Assembly (NCBI GenBank): GCA_001839685.1
Contig: MLAK01000599.1
Location: 27,666-91,665 of the forward strand
DNA: 64,000 nucleotides
Source of the DNA: Tritrichomonas foetus
Lineage: Eukaryota > Parabasalia > Tritrichomonadida > Tritrichomonadidae
Direction: 5' to 3'
Below the pieces are notes generated by a model that did not search any database, was not told the DNA's origin, and saw only the letters and a program-made list of their open reading frames with translations. Below, piece by piece: positions 41,052 to 50,815 of the stretch; the stretch's first letter is position 1, and each line of letters begins with the position of its first letter. A program made the position numbers and the translations under genes.

Positions 41052-42433
41052 TTAGCGCCTTCCACCTGTGATAAAGCGCAACAACGCCATAAGTTGTTCA
41101 GGTGTTAAGTTTCCAAGTTCATCAGCGTCATCGCTGGGTTGTGGTGGCAAGCTTCCTCCATATGGATTCGAGACGACGTTCGATAAAGCATTGTACTTTT
41201 CTATCAGTTCTTCGTTGGTGTCTTCCAAATCGTTGAAGTCTTGTGTCTTCTCGCGAATGGCACGTTGTAAGTTCCATGCAAATGCACGCATTTCAACATG
41301 CTGGCCTTCTTCGAAACATTTGGCTGTCAATTGGTAGAGTGGTTGAAGGACGCAACGTGCAAGGTTTGGATTTTCGATTGTTGCAACAGCGAAGTTGGTG
41401 ATTGTATGATGAAGGATGGTATGCCTTGGGAATTTTTCAATGAAATTAGCAAACTTATGACCAATATCCCAGTCAATTAAACGTTGGGCAAACTCTGGAG
41501 AGGCCACGGCCAATTGTTGGAGAATTATTATGATAGATTCCTGGTAAGGCATGAAAGATGTTGTTTCTGCTTCAAGGAGGGAGAACAAGCGGGTATCGAG
41601 CCTTGAAATAATGAAATCTTTGGATTCTTCATTCGCAACTGAAGCAAGGGCAGCATATTGTGCATTTAGAATAATTTGTGGTGGATTGATAAATTCGCGA
41701 GAAAATTTGTCGACTGAATCTTCTGAACAAACCACGCTTTCGAATGAAGGTGAACCTTTGAAGAGCGGAACAAGTTTGAAGAGCGAGGCAACCTTCTGGC
41801 AAATGATATCGTCTGGACTTTCAGGGAAGCTCACTGGTAATTCGGCAATGCAGTCCAAAAAATGGTCAAAAAGCTTATCTTCGAATAAAAATTGCTGAAC
41901 GAAGCGAGGCTTATCTTCTGGCGTGAGGAATACCTTAAACATTTCGAAAACTGTTTTGTAGTGGACGAATTTGAGGAACTTGTAGATAAAGCTGCATTTG
42001 CCTTTGGCCAAATCCGGCTTCGCAATGCAGCAAGTTTGGACAATGAGAGCGAACCTATTGATGATTACGAGATCGTCTGTTTCACCGAAAATATGAGTAG
42101 AGATTGTCTCGAGAGCATCTTTGTCGAATATTTTCTGAATTATGGAATCATTGGGGATTGCCAATATTGAAAAAGCGCGAGTTGATAAAGTCGTGTTTTC
42201 GACATCAAGGGCATGGTCAAGAAGCTCAACAACATGTTGGGAAAGGCTGGGTGTTAGAAAGGAAAAATACTAAGTAATAAGAACATCTACATTGCCACGA
42301 AATGAGCGGATGGTGGAATCATCCATAATGATATCGATAAGACTTGTGTTCTCGCCCTCGAGTTTGGAACGCAGATCTTGCGTAATTGGGGACATAAAAC
42401 TGGAGTTAGAAGGAAATCATACTCGTAGAACAT
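41052..42433 (-). CDS. PP6 regulatory subunit (SAPS domain), three exons with two micro-introns
   Basis: The large frame has no ATG at its start; upstream it is broken by a stop that two short introns remove. Exon 1 is 42433-42423 (MFYD, split codon), exon 2 is 42399-42271 and exon 3 is 42246-41052. The joined frame is 1,335 bases, or 444 residues. It starts MFYDFMSPITQDLRSKLEG and continues LIDIIMDDSTIRSFRGNVDVL, closely following the SAPS-domain start (MFWKF, LRELMDEDDV, LLDFL). Helical SAPS repeats follow, then FINPPQIILNAQYAALASVAN. SAPS proteins guide the PP6/Sit4 phosphatase in cell-cycle and signalling roles. Divergent from DMC1. Confidence 0.8.
42247..42270 (-). other. Micro-intron 2 (24 nt) in the SAPS gene
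   Basis: On the minus strand it begins GTATTTTTCC and ends TTTCTAACACCCAG. CTAAC is a perfect branch-site core, next to a CAG acceptor, like the trichomonad ACTAACACACAG 3' signal. Removal joins ACT-TA to C-CTT, skips the in-frame TAG and gives VLITYLSQHVVELLDHAL. Confidence 0.8.
42400..42422 (-). other. Micro-intron 1 (23 nt) in the SAPS gene
   Basis: On the minus strand it begins GTATGATT and ends TTCTAACTCCAG, nearly the same as intron 2. Removal joins GA to T-TTT-ATG and yields MFYDFMSP, restoring the conserved MFxxF start of SAPS proteins. Confidence 0.78.
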
Positions 42434-43111
42434 TTTTCTTTAGTGAATGGCTAAACTTTATTGAGAGAAAAAAATCGAAATTTCCTAATGATTGTGAATA
42501 TTTTTCTAAAATAAATCACATGAATATAAATAAGTATGGGTTTAGCATTCTAATATTGCCTTTTCTAATTCTAAGAATGATTATATATCTCATTATTTAT
42601 GTGTCTATGTTTCTGCCATTATCTGGTCGTTTATTAATTGTTGCTTCTGAATAAAAAAAATAATATTCACAATTTTCTTTGAAAATGCGAATCAAAAAAA
42701 CGAATAAATATCTAAGACTCAAAGAGATAGAGTAATCCTCACAAAGTTCATCATATATCTGAACTCTCTTTCTATATGTAATACAATAACTATCCCGAAT
42801 ACCAAAATTTACTTTTTTTATTAAGGGTATTTCAGAAGTGAAGCAAAAGTACTGTACAATCACAATAGACCAGATAGTAGAAGAAACAATATTACAGCTC
42901 TCTTGATATCTTCTCAATAGATTGTTACACAAATTCCCTAATTGTAAATCCACTTTTTTCTCACAAATTTATTCGCTAGATGACATAATGAATATATTAA
43001 TAGTGAAATAATTTCTTAAATTAAATAGGAAATTGCAATTCCTCTCTGTGATTGCAATTCAGAAAAGTGACGTTTTGATGAGAAATAAACTAGTCAAATT
43101 TAACATCAAAA
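42434..43111. other. Divergent promoter region, SAPS gene / DMC1
   Basis: About 680 bases. A minus-strand frame of 118 codons (42597-42953) has no ATG and no family resemblance and is left uncalled. GTGACGTTTTGA at about 43068 lies about 40 bases before the first DMC1 ATG. Confidence 0.4.
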
Positions 43112-43130
43112 ATGGATCAGATATCCATCA

Positions 43131-44141
43131 ATGAATGCTCGAGTAAATGCACCAATGACTGACCAGGATGAGATGCTAGAGCCATCCTTCGACTCTATTG
43201 AGAAGCTTGTACAAGCTGGAATCAATGCTGCTGATATCAAAAAGTTGAAAGAAGCCGGAATATGCACAGTTGGTGCTGTGCTTATGGAAACGAAGAAAAG
43301 ACTCGCCAACGTCAAAGGAATTTCAGACGCCAAAGTGGACAAAATTATTGCTGCAGCTACGTCATTGGATACATCTTTTTCATTTATGTCCGGGAATGAG
43401 TGTCTCAATCGGAGGCAGAGGGTGATTCACATTACAACAGGCTCCAGTGAACTCGATAAATTATTAGGCGGTGGAATTGAGTCAATGAGTATCACTGAAG
43501 TGTTTGGAGAATTCCGCACAGGCAAAACTCAATTGTGTCATACGTTATGTGTCACTTCTCAATTGCCAATCAATCAAGGTGGTGGTGCAGGTAAAGTTGT
43601 ATACATAGATACGGAAGGAACGTTCAGACCAGAAAGAATTCCAACAATAGCAGCCAGATTTGGGGTGGACCCAAACGAAGTACTCGACAACATTTTATAT
43701 GCTCGCGCTTTCACACATGAGCAGCAAATGCAACTGATTCTCCAGGCGACTGCGCAAATGGCAGAGGACCAGTATCGTTTAATGATAATCGACTCAATAA
43801 CTGCCTTGTTTCGCGTAGATTTCTCAGGAAGAGGTGAACTGGCTGAAAGACAACAAACTTTGGGACAGATGATGTCAGCTTTATCAAAAGTGGCGTCAGA
43901 ATTTAATGTCGCTATTTTTATAACCAACCAAGTCATGGCTTCTCCAGATTCTGCCCTTTTTGTTCAGGCACCAAAGCCAATTGGAGGTCACATTCTTGCC
44001 CATGCATCAACAACGAGACTATACCTCAGAAAGGGAAAGGGAGCCGAAAGAGTTGCAAAAATTTATGATTCACCATCACTGCCCGAAGCTGAAGCAACTT
44101 ATGAGCTCTCAGACACTGGAATTATTGATTCAACTGGGTAA
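43131..44141 (+). CDS. DMC1: DMC1 meiotic recombinase
   Basis: A 336-residue RecA/RAD51-family protein. It has an N-terminal helix-hairpin-helix domain (about 28-78, [15 protein letters not shown]), [22 protein letters not shown], Walker A GEFRTGKT (126-133) and Walker [18 protein letters not shown]. The string [18 protein letters not shown] and the lack of RAD51-specific changes favour DMC1. It forms filaments on single-stranded DNA for meiotic strand exchange. The start is uncertain: an earlier ATG at 43112 is out of frame and stops after 16 codons. ATGs at 43131 and 43155 are in frame, and 43143-43166 could be a 24-nt in-frame intron. Confidence 0.92.
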   Translation: MNARVNAPMTDQDEMLEPSFDSIEKLVQAGINAADIKKLKEAGICTVGAVLMETKKRLANVKGISDAKVDKIIAAATSLDTSFSFMSGNECLNRRQRVIHITTGSSELDKLLGGGIESMSITEVFGEFRTGKTQLCHTLCVTSQLPINQGGGAGKVVYIDTEGTFRPERIPTIAARFGVDPNEVLDNILYARAFTHEQQMQLILQATAQMAEDQYRLMIIDSITALFRVDFSGRGELAERQQTLGQMMSALSKVASEFNVAIFITNQVMASPDSALFVQAPKPIGGHILAHASTTRLYLRKGKGAERVAKIYDSPSLPEAEATYELSDTGIIDSTG

Positions 44142-44318
44142 ATTAGAAGTAAAACTAATAAAAACTGAATGGAAAATATCTTCTTCATATTTTCTAGAAT
44201 TTGTATTTTATCATCTAGATTCTATATTTTGATTCACACTTTTGATGATTCAAACTTCAATTTTAGGATAGATAAAATGATTCGTTCGAATAAATTCACA
44301 AAAACCAATCCTAGTAAT

Positions 44319-44486
44319 GAGAATAGATATTGTAATAATGAGAATAGATATTGTAATAATGAGAATAGATATTGTAATAATGAGAAGAGATATTGTAATA
44401 ATGAGAAGAGATATTGTAATAATGAGAAGAGATATTGTAATAATGAGAAGAGATATTGTAATAATGAGAATAGATATTGCAATAAG
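44319..44486. repeat. 21-bp minisatellite, 8 copies
   Basis: Eight tandem copies of GAGAATAGATATTGTAATAA(T), four of them with the variant GAGAAGAGAT. The array lies between the convergent DMC1 and AGC kinase genes. Because 21 is a multiple of three, it leaves all frames open and creates spurious long frames on both strands. Confidence 0.95.
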
Positions 44487-44557
44487 TAAGTAATAATATA
44501 AAAAAAATAAGAGAATCTATTAGAAATTCGCACAAATTTAATAAAAAAAATATCTAA

Positions 44558-45820
44558 TTACTTAGTGGTAAAAAAGAAATCATCAGCTATGTATTCAAAC
44601 TCCTTGAATAAATTATTATCCTCGATACAAATCTTTGTTTCTTGTATTTCACATTCTTTATCGAAGTATTTTGTATCTGTTTCTGTTTCAAAGCTTGGAA
44701 TAAAGCTTGGTTGAACCAATTTTTGCTCTACTTCTTCAAATGAAAGTCCTTCGAAGAATTTATGTGCAACAATGTCTTCATATTTCATTCTTTTAGATGG
44801 ATCCTTGTTCATTAATCCTTTAATCAGATCAACCAAAACTTCATTAGTGTTTTCAGGGAATTCTGGTTCATTACACATAATTGAATCCATTTTCTTTAAT
44901 CTATTTTCTTCTGGGAAGGGAGACCTCTTAAACATCATTTCATATGTGAGAACACCAAGTTGGTAATAATCAACTTCAGTTGAATATCTGAGATGCCTGA
45001 CGATTTCTGGAGCAATATAGTCAAGTGTTCCACAAAATGAGGCAGTATTTTTGAATTTACTGATATCTTTAGATAAGCCAAAATCTGTTAATTTCAAATG
45101 TCCATCTCTTCCAATTAAAACATTCTCTGGTTTTAAGTCTCTATATAAAATATCACGAGAATGTAAATAATTTAAAGCAATTGCAATTTCAGCAATATAA
45201 ATTTTTGCATCATCCAATGGAATGGTAGATATTCTATTGATTAAATTATGGAGATCTCCACCTGGAACAAATTCAAGTCCCAAAAAGAAATGTGTAGAAT
45301 TTTGAAAGGCAAACTGTAAATCAACTAAGAAAGGATGATTTACAGTTTTCAATATTCGCATTTCTGATAAAATTGTGCTGATAGCTTTTGTTGCATATAA
45401 GTTATTCTTTTCAACTGATTTCAAAGCGAAAAGCTTCTTTGTTGTGTTATGTTGAACTAACTTCACAAGTCCAAAAGAGCCACATCCAAGAGTATCAATT
45501 TCTTGGAAATCATTAAGTGATATTTGTTCGCTATAAAATTTTGCTGATCTTGCTGCAATTAAACACTCCAGCATATCTTTTGACTTTCCAGTTCCCAAAA
45601 GAATCAATTTCTTTGTTCCATTAACAATAACTATTTGACCTTTTCCTCCATTTGTTGTGTATTCAATTTTGGTGTCTGGTTGAACTGTAATCAAATCTAA
45701 TTTCTTATCTGTTTTTGAATTCTTCTTGATAGTGATATTTGATTGAGAGACTTGTATGAAGCACTTCTCCCAAAACTTGAAGATTGGATTCTTTCTTTTA
45801 ATCGTCGTCTGATAAAACAT
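44558..45820 (-). CDS. AGC-family Ser/Thr protein kinase with N-terminal PH-like domain (Akt-like)
   Basis: A 420-residue protein. Residues 1-90 look like a PH domain (KRKNPIFKFWEKCFIQVSQ). The kinase domain follows: glycine loop LGCGSFGLV (111-119), Lys134, YRDLKPEN with Asp228, DFG 246-248, activation-loop Ser261 in ASFCGT, and APE at 270-272. The AGC tail has PSFIPSFETE, DTKYFD and the hydrophobic motif FKEFEY (405-410). The motif has Glu in place of the phosphorylated Ser/Thr, as in PKN and atypical PKC, so TORC2-type phosphorylation there would not be needed. The GTPE box is GTLD. Probably a signalling kinase; lipid binding is unproven. Confidence 0.9.
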   Translation of the reverse strand: MFYQTTIKRKNPIFKFWEKCFIQVSQSNITIKKNSKTDKKLDLITVQPDTKIEYTTNGGKGQIVIVNGTKKLILLGTGKSKDMLECLIAARSAKFYSEQISLNDFQEIDTLGCGSFGLVKLVQHNTTKKLFALKSVEKNNLYATKAISTILSEMRILKTVNHPFLVDLQFAFQNSTHFFLGLEFVPGGDLHNLINRISTIPLDDAKIYIAEIAIALNYLHSRDILYRDLKPENVLIGRDGHLKLTDFGLSKDISKFKNTASFCGTLDYIAPEIVRHLRYSTEVDYYQLGVLTYEMMFKRSPFPEENRLKKMDSIMCNEPEFPENTNEVLVDLIKGLMNKDPSKRMKYEDIVAHKFFEGLSFEEVEQKLVQPSFIPSFETETDTKYFDKECEIQETKICIEDNNLFKEFEYIADDFFFTTK

Positions 45821-47094
45821 TTATGAAATGAAATGAACAAAAATCAATTTCTATTCCCATTACTTTTTTCAGAGGATAAATATTGAAAATTTTCATTCAA
45901 TTGACAATGTTTACCGAACCAATTCACAGAAAATAATTCATAGAGTACCATCAAACCTTCATTCAAAACAATCATATTTTTTACTGGACATTCAAAAAGC
46001 TACCTTATTATCACAGAAATGTCTCAATGGAGTGAAAATCATTTCAATATAACCGCACGATTCAACATTTCAAAATATTTTGATCGAATATTCAAAAGTT
46101 TGGATCAAATTCGATTCAAAATTTTGTTTTGGCAGGTTTATTGATGACAACTTTTCTGAATTAGATGAGATAATCAAGATGCAATGTAAAGAACATGTTT
46201 CTACGATATGACAAATCACAAAAATTGAAAATATTTTTTTTTTGAAGTTATTCGACCATTATTGTTGAATTTGGGGAAAACTTCATGATTTAATCTTGAT
46301 TGTAAGACCTTTGTATATCTATTATTTCATTGTTTTTTCTGACTTAATAAAAGAAGATATATCTTGAGTTCTGCCAAAAAACCGAAAATTGGTCAGCCGA
46401 TTAACTTTTTTGAATGGAAAGTAAAAAAATGATGTGAAAAATATACAATAAGATTGAATACCTAATATGCATTCGCACTAATATGTATTATTTCATTAGT
46501 GATAATAACCTTCACTTCTTCATCTGTGAATCGTTGTTATCAAATGTAAATTTATTCTTTATTATTCATATTTGATTGATCACTTTTTTTCGGGTGTCCA
46601 TAATGTTTATACAATATTAAATGAATACAGCGTAAATGTGATTCCTAAACAAAAAGGTAGGGCACAAATCAAACTTATTTGAACATTAATAGGCCAAATT
46701 ATATCAGAAAAAGTTTATATTAACATTGAATTAATAGTTTGATAAATTCTGAGTATATATGGTCAATCCACGAAAGCAATAAAGAATGGACTAAAGCAAA
46801 AAAGAAACACAAATGTCTGAATGAATATGTAAATGTTACAAATTGTGTCATCAAAGACGTATAAAATTATTTACACTTAGATAAGGTAAATGTTTGATTG
46901 TGACGTTTTTGAATTATAGAGTCTTTAATTTATAGACGTAAGAAAGATGTTTATTTTCCTTTGTTTATTCCAATTTTTATGTTATTGGAATCAAAATCAA
47001 AATCATTTTCATTCTCACAAATAAATCAAAATGTAAAAAATGCCATACAATTTGACCTTATTTGAAAATGTTTGTTTGAATCAAACCTTTAAAT
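45821..47094. other. 1.3-kb intergenic region, no gene seen
   Basis: This is the largest gene-free stretch in the window, between divergent genes. It is AT-rich with frequent stops on both strands, and no RNA gene or repeat is recognised. CCTTTAAAT immediately precedes the ATG at 47095. Confidence 0.5.
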
Positions 47095-47835
47095 ATGAAT
47101 GAACAACAAGAAGAAGTTTCATGTATAGACTTAAGAGACTGTTTCAAGGCTTTTAGATCTCCAAATGGAGCATTTAAAATGATGTCACAATATTTGCATC
47201 ACATATTTGAGATAACAGATATTGATGATAACGATTATCAAAATAATGTTGAAAGTTATGTAGACAAAAGTAATAATGAAGAAGAAGATGAGGATGAGGA
47301 TGAGGAAGAAGAAGAAGAAGAAATTCCTGATGATGATAATAAACTAAGTTCTGATTTTATTAACAGAACATTAATTTTCGAAAAGTTCCAACGATTTACC
47401 GAATTTCAGAATTTTTGTGAGGAAATTCTAATTAAAAAAGATAAAAAGCTCATAAATGATTATGATTTTGATGAGACAAGCATTGAACAATTGGGTGAAA
47501 TTCCTTCTTTCAAAGAAGAGCCAATAACAGATATTGACAATCTAGAAAAATTAATTGCAAGACTAGAAAAAGAAACTCAATCTTTCTTTGATTTCATTGA
47601 TGATGAGTTTGGCTCACTTAAACTTTATTTTAAAGACATTGATGAAAACAGTCCCAAAAAATTAATTTTCATGAAAAATTTTTTTGATAGTTTTGAAAGG
47701 CTCCAAGAACCAGCTGAGCACCTTGTAAATCAAGGACATTCTTTAATATCAAAAAATAAGGAATTTAAAGTAGAAAGACATAAAAGTGAAAAATATCAAA
47801 ACAAGGCAATCATGAAAGTAATTTTTGATGAATAA
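47095..47835 (+). CDS. Acidic protein of unknown function
   Basis: A 246-residue protein with a strongly acidic low-complexity run (about residues 62-85, mostly Glu and Asp) between two helical parts. It has no signal peptide, membrane segment or known motif. The C-terminal half (ITDIDNLEKLIARLEKETQSF) is probably coiled coil. It is flanked by flagellar genes, but nothing in it shows a flagellar role. Confidence 0.6.
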   Translation: MNEQQEEVSCIDLRDCFKAFRSPNGAFKMMSQYLHHIFEITDIDDNDYQNNVESYVDKSNNEEEDEDEDEEEEEEEIPDDDNKLSSDFINRTLIFEKFQRFTEFQNFCEEILIKKDKKLINDYDFDETSIEQLGEIPSFKEEPITDIDNLEKLIARLEKETQSFFDFIDDEFGSLKLYFKDIDENSPKKLIFMKNFFDSFERLQEPAEHLVNQGHSLISKNKEFKVERHKSEKYQNKAIMKVIFDE

Positions 47836-47942
47836 ATTTACCTATTGAATTGTAAAATAAATGAGATTATTTCATTTATTTTTCGGAATTGATGACTTAA
47901 CAGCTTTGGGAGATATTTGGTTGTTTCATACCATGCTTTAAA

Positions 47943-48050
47943 CATTTCTTTCTTATATTCATTTCTTTCTTAAATCATTTCTTTCTTAAATCATTTCTTT
48001 CTTAAATCATTTCTTTCTTAAATCATTTCTTTCTTTTAATCATTTCTTCT
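47943..48050. repeat. 16-bp pyrimidine-rich minisatellite, about 6 copies
   Basis: Four exact copies of CATTTCTTTCTTAAAT are flanked by 17-base variants and a partial copy. The array lies just after the acidic-protein gene and before the convergent B9D2 gene. Confidence 0.9.
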
Positions 48051-48084
48051 CATTTTTGTTCCATCCAAGACAAAGCCTGATTGA

Positions 48085-48285
48085 ATGGTGAATCATTATT
48101 TTCCTTTTGATTTGGTCTGCCTAAAACAGTTATTGATTAATTCTAAAATGACAGTAGAAATCCAAAATGAAAAAGCGTTTTTGATGCAGAATTCCATGAA
48201 AAACAAATCAATTATTGAATTAAAGGCAAAATCATCCAAAGCAGGAAAGGAAATTATAGAAATCCAAAAACTGTTTAATATTTAG
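48085..48285 (+). CDS. Possible small protein, doubtful
   Basis: A 66-codon frame starts at an ATG directly after a TGA. The C-terminal part (MTVEIQNEKAFLMQNSMKNK) looks helical. It ends next to the B9D2 stop on the other strand. It could be a small gene, a decayed tail of the preceding gene beyond the minisatellite, or chance. Confidence 0.2.
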   Translation: MVNHYFPFDLVCLKQLLINSKMTVEIQNEKAFLMQNSMKNKSIIELKAKSSKAGKEIIEIQKLFNI

Positions 48286-48818
48286 AAATTAACTGGGAAG
48301 TTTCCTGTCCTTCCAAGAATAACACTCAAATTCAAATGAACCGTTCCAGCGCTCTCTGACTTCAAGCGGAACCTGTCATTTGGTGTATAAACAAGCTCTT
48401 GGCTCCTTAAGTGAGGTGAGCCACCGATGAAGTTGGCTGTCAAATCTTCAACAAATGTTCCAACTGGTCTCCACAAGTGGACACTGATGTCGTGGTTTCC
48501 TGGTGTCATTGGGATGGCACAAAATCCGTATCCGCCAAGGAAAGAACGACCAAGGGAATCATGTTCCCATACTTCGAATGAGATTTTCGGCCATCCCTGA
48601 ATACCTGTAAACTCGTAATAAGCGTCAATTGGGTGGCTCCAAACGCAGCTTCCCGATGAGTCGTTTGGGCAGTCGGTTTGCGTTTGTCCTCGATCTAATC
48701 CGTTCATAAGTTTCCACTGCTGGCCAGCGAAAATCCACCATCTGCAGAATGTTCCTTCACTGAATCCAGTCGATCCAATAATTCTTCCGATAAAATAGGC
48801 GTCAGCTGTTTGAGACAT
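48282..48818 (-). CDS. B9D2: B9 domain protein B9D2, ciliary transition zone
   Basis: The 178-residue protein is a single B9 (C2-like) domain and follows human B9D2 along nearly its whole length (175): YFIGRIIGSTGFSEG, then WKLMNGLDRGQTQTDCP, then WSHPIDAYYEFTGIQGWP, then FLGGYGFCAIPMTPGNHD, then ANFIGGSPHL. B9D2 works with B9D1 and MKS1 in the MKS module of the transition zone, gating proteins into the flagellum. The start is the ATG after AAACAGAAA. TMEM17-like and DAW1 genes lie within 4 kb. Confidence 0.96.
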   Translation of the reverse strand: MSQTADAYFIGRIIGSTGFSEGTFCRWWIFAGQQWKLMNGLDRGQTQTDCPNDSSGSCVWSHPIDAYYEFTGIQGWPKISFEVWEHDSLGRSFLGGYGFCAIPMTPGNHDISVHLWRPVGTFVEDLTANFIGGSPHLRSQELVYTPNDRFRLKSESAGTVHLNLSVILGRTGNFPVNF

Positions 48819-48879
48819 TTTCTGTTTTTATTTTTGATGAAAAAATTTCTGTTTGGAATTTTGAAAATAAAATGAAATA

Positions 48880-48919
48880 TTAACGGGCAACTTTATATTT
48901 AAAAACTAGTACGTTTATA
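48880..48919 (-). promoter_or_regulatory. TATAAACGTA and GCCCGTTAA elements upstream of B9D2
   Basis: On the minus strand, TATAAACGTA and then GCCCGTTAA lie about 60-100 bases before the ATG, in opposite orientation, like the pair before the ENO4-like gene. AAACG is the shared core. Confidence 0.4.
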
Positions 48920-49064
48920 ATTACAATTTGCTCTAAAAAGTTATGGATCATTATTCTAATATTGAATGCATATGACTGATTATGCATTTAAGTTAAGAAA
49001 ATATTTTCTATGCATATGTGGTAGTATCATTGACTATAATGGCCATTTATATTAAGAATTTCCA

Positions 49065-50351
49065 ATGATGCAGAAACTTCACGCAAGATTTTATCCACCG
49101 GGAATTGTAATCGAGTATTTAGATGGAGATGTCGAGCAGATGCGAGAAATCGAACTCCCTGAACTATCGCCAGTTCTTGATATTCCTTCTTTAGCATTGA
49201 AAATTATGGATGCCAATCCTGAATTTCTTCCAAGGCATGAAATGAATTTAAGAAGCGCAATCAAGCAAGTTCGTGATGCACAATATATTGAATATAACGA
49301 CTTCCATGAACACAAACTCGTTAAGCCACATGTCATGCCAATGATTTCCTGCTGCTTTAATAAAAACGGCGATCTGTTTCTTACATCATCATATGATAGG
49401 ACAGCTAAATTATACGATACGGAGAGTGGCCGACCAATTTCCACGTTTTCTGGTCATACCAATGCAGTCTATTCATGCTGTTTTAACTTGCCAGTTGGTT
49501 CACTTGTTGGAACAGCTTCTTTTGATAGAACTGCCAGAATTTGGGACGTAATGAATGCCCAGTGCTTTCACATTTTAACTGGACATACAAAAGAAGTGGT
49601 TACAATTAAATTTGACAGCACATCAAGATACATTGTCACAGGTTCTATTGATTCTACATGTCGTGTTTGGGACACAGAAACAGGAAGCTGTCTTCATACA
49701 TTAGATGAACACACTGGCAGTATTGCTACAGTTGAATTTCAACCAAAATCAGATTTGATTGTTTCTTCTTCATATGATCAAACTGGGCGCCTTTGGGATC
49801 GGCGAACTGGTGATTGCGTGGCAACACTTCGTGGCCATCGTGAAGACTTATCTGGTGCTTTCTTCAGCTCGGATGGAAGACAAATTGTGACAAGCTCATT
49901 AGATGGAACTGCTCGAGTTTGGGATGTAAGGCAAACAATAGCTTTACATGTTTTACGAGGACATACTGGTGGCATTGTTTCGTCATGCTTCTCAGTGAAT
50001 GGAAAATATGTTGCAACAGGATCTGCTGATAAAACAGCGAAAATATGGTGTACTGATTCTGGTGAAATTATTCATTCCTGTGAAGGACATAAAGAAGAAG
50101 TGAATAAAGTTTCATTTTCACCACAAAGTAATCGTTTGTTAACTGCATCAGATGACTGTACTTGTTCATTATGGGATGTTGATACAGGAACAAGAGTTGA
50201 AATCCTTCGCGGTCATACTGATTTAATATTAAATGCGGAGTACAACTATAACGGTGATCAAATTATGACTTCATCCAAAGATAACACAATTCGCCAATGG
50301 AAGGCAACATCATCGCGCCAACGAAATGCTAGAATTTTACAAGTTGAATAA
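49065..50351 (+). CDS. DAW1: Dynein assembly factor with WD repeats 1 (DAW1/ODA16)
   Basis: The 428-residue protein has the DAW1-specific N-terminus (KLHARFYPPGIVIEYLDGD, then IELPELSPVLDIPSLALKI), which in ODA16 contacts IFT46. Eight WD40 repeats follow (about 90-425), each with the GH-to-WD pattern, ending TSSKDNTIRQWKA. Length equals human DAW1 (415). DAW1 is the adaptor that loads outer dynein arms onto IFT trains. The N-terminal module rules out a generic WD40 protein. Confidence 0.95.
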   Translation: MMQKLHARFYPPGIVIEYLDGDVEQMREIELPELSPVLDIPSLALKIMDANPEFLPRHEMNLRSAIKQVRDAQYIEYNDFHEHKLVKPHVMPMISCCFNKNGDLFLTSSYDRTAKLYDTESGRPISTFSGHTNAVYSCCFNLPVGSLVGTASFDRTARIWDVMNAQCFHILTGHTKEVVTIKFDSTSRYIVTGSIDSTCRVWDTETGSCLHTLDEHTGSIATVEFQPKSDLIVSSSYDQTGRLWDRRTGDCVATLRGHREDLSGAFFSSDGRQIVTSSLDGTARVWDVRQTIALHVLRGHTGGIVSSCFSVNGKYVATGSADKTAKIWCTDSGEIIHSCEGHKEEVNKVSFSPQSNRLLTASDDCTCSLWDVDTGTRVEILRGHTDLILNAEYNYNGDQIMTSSKDNTIRQWKATSSRQRNARILQVE

Positions 50352-50433
50352 AATGTATGTAAGTAAAAATCTAAAATTACTATAAATTCAACACGAATAG
50401 AAAATATATTTTATGACAATTCTCAAGCCAACA

Positions 50434-50637
50434 TGAATAAGAATCAATAAAGAATAAGAATCATTGAAGAATAAGAATCAATGAAGAATAAGAATCAATG
50501 AAGAATAAGAATCAATGAAGAATAAGAATCAATGAAGAATAAGAATCAATGAAGAATAAGAATCAATGAAGAATAAGAATCAATAAAGAATAAGAATCAA
50601 TGAAGAATAAGAATCAATGAAGAATAAGAATTAACAT
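50434..50637. repeat. 17-bp minisatellite, 12 copies
   Basis: Twelve head-to-tail copies of AGAATAAGAATCAATGA, with a few single-base variants at the ends. The array starts 83 bases after the DAW1 stop and lies between convergent genes. Confidence 0.95.
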
Positions 50638-50815
50638 AGAATAAAATTGAAGAAAACATTTCTCTCTGATGACCGATTCACAAATGTTCTTGACAATCTT
50701 TAATTGGTGAGCACTAAATAATCTGACAAATGCATGACAATAGCCACTATTTCGGAAATTTTGAATAATCCTCCAAATTAAATAAATTAAAATTAGAATA
50801 AATGAAAATATGTGT

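Noticed and set aside
42597..42953. 118-codon minus-strand frame between the SAPS gene and DMC1
   Set aside because: It has no ATG, low-complexity composition and no family likeness.
44169..44535. Frames on both strands over the 21-bp array (NENRYCN and LLQYLFS repeats)
   Set aside because: A repeat whose unit is a multiple of three keeps all frames open; no start context or homology supports coding.
40699..48084. tRNA, 5S or snRNA genes in the long gene-free stretches
   Set aside because: Scanning by eye for T-arm GGTTCRA, 5S and U6-like motifs found no convincing candidate; a covariance-model search would be decisive.
50434..50637. CRISPR-like array
   Set aside because: Units are head-to-tail without spacers in a eukaryotic contig; it is a minisatellite.
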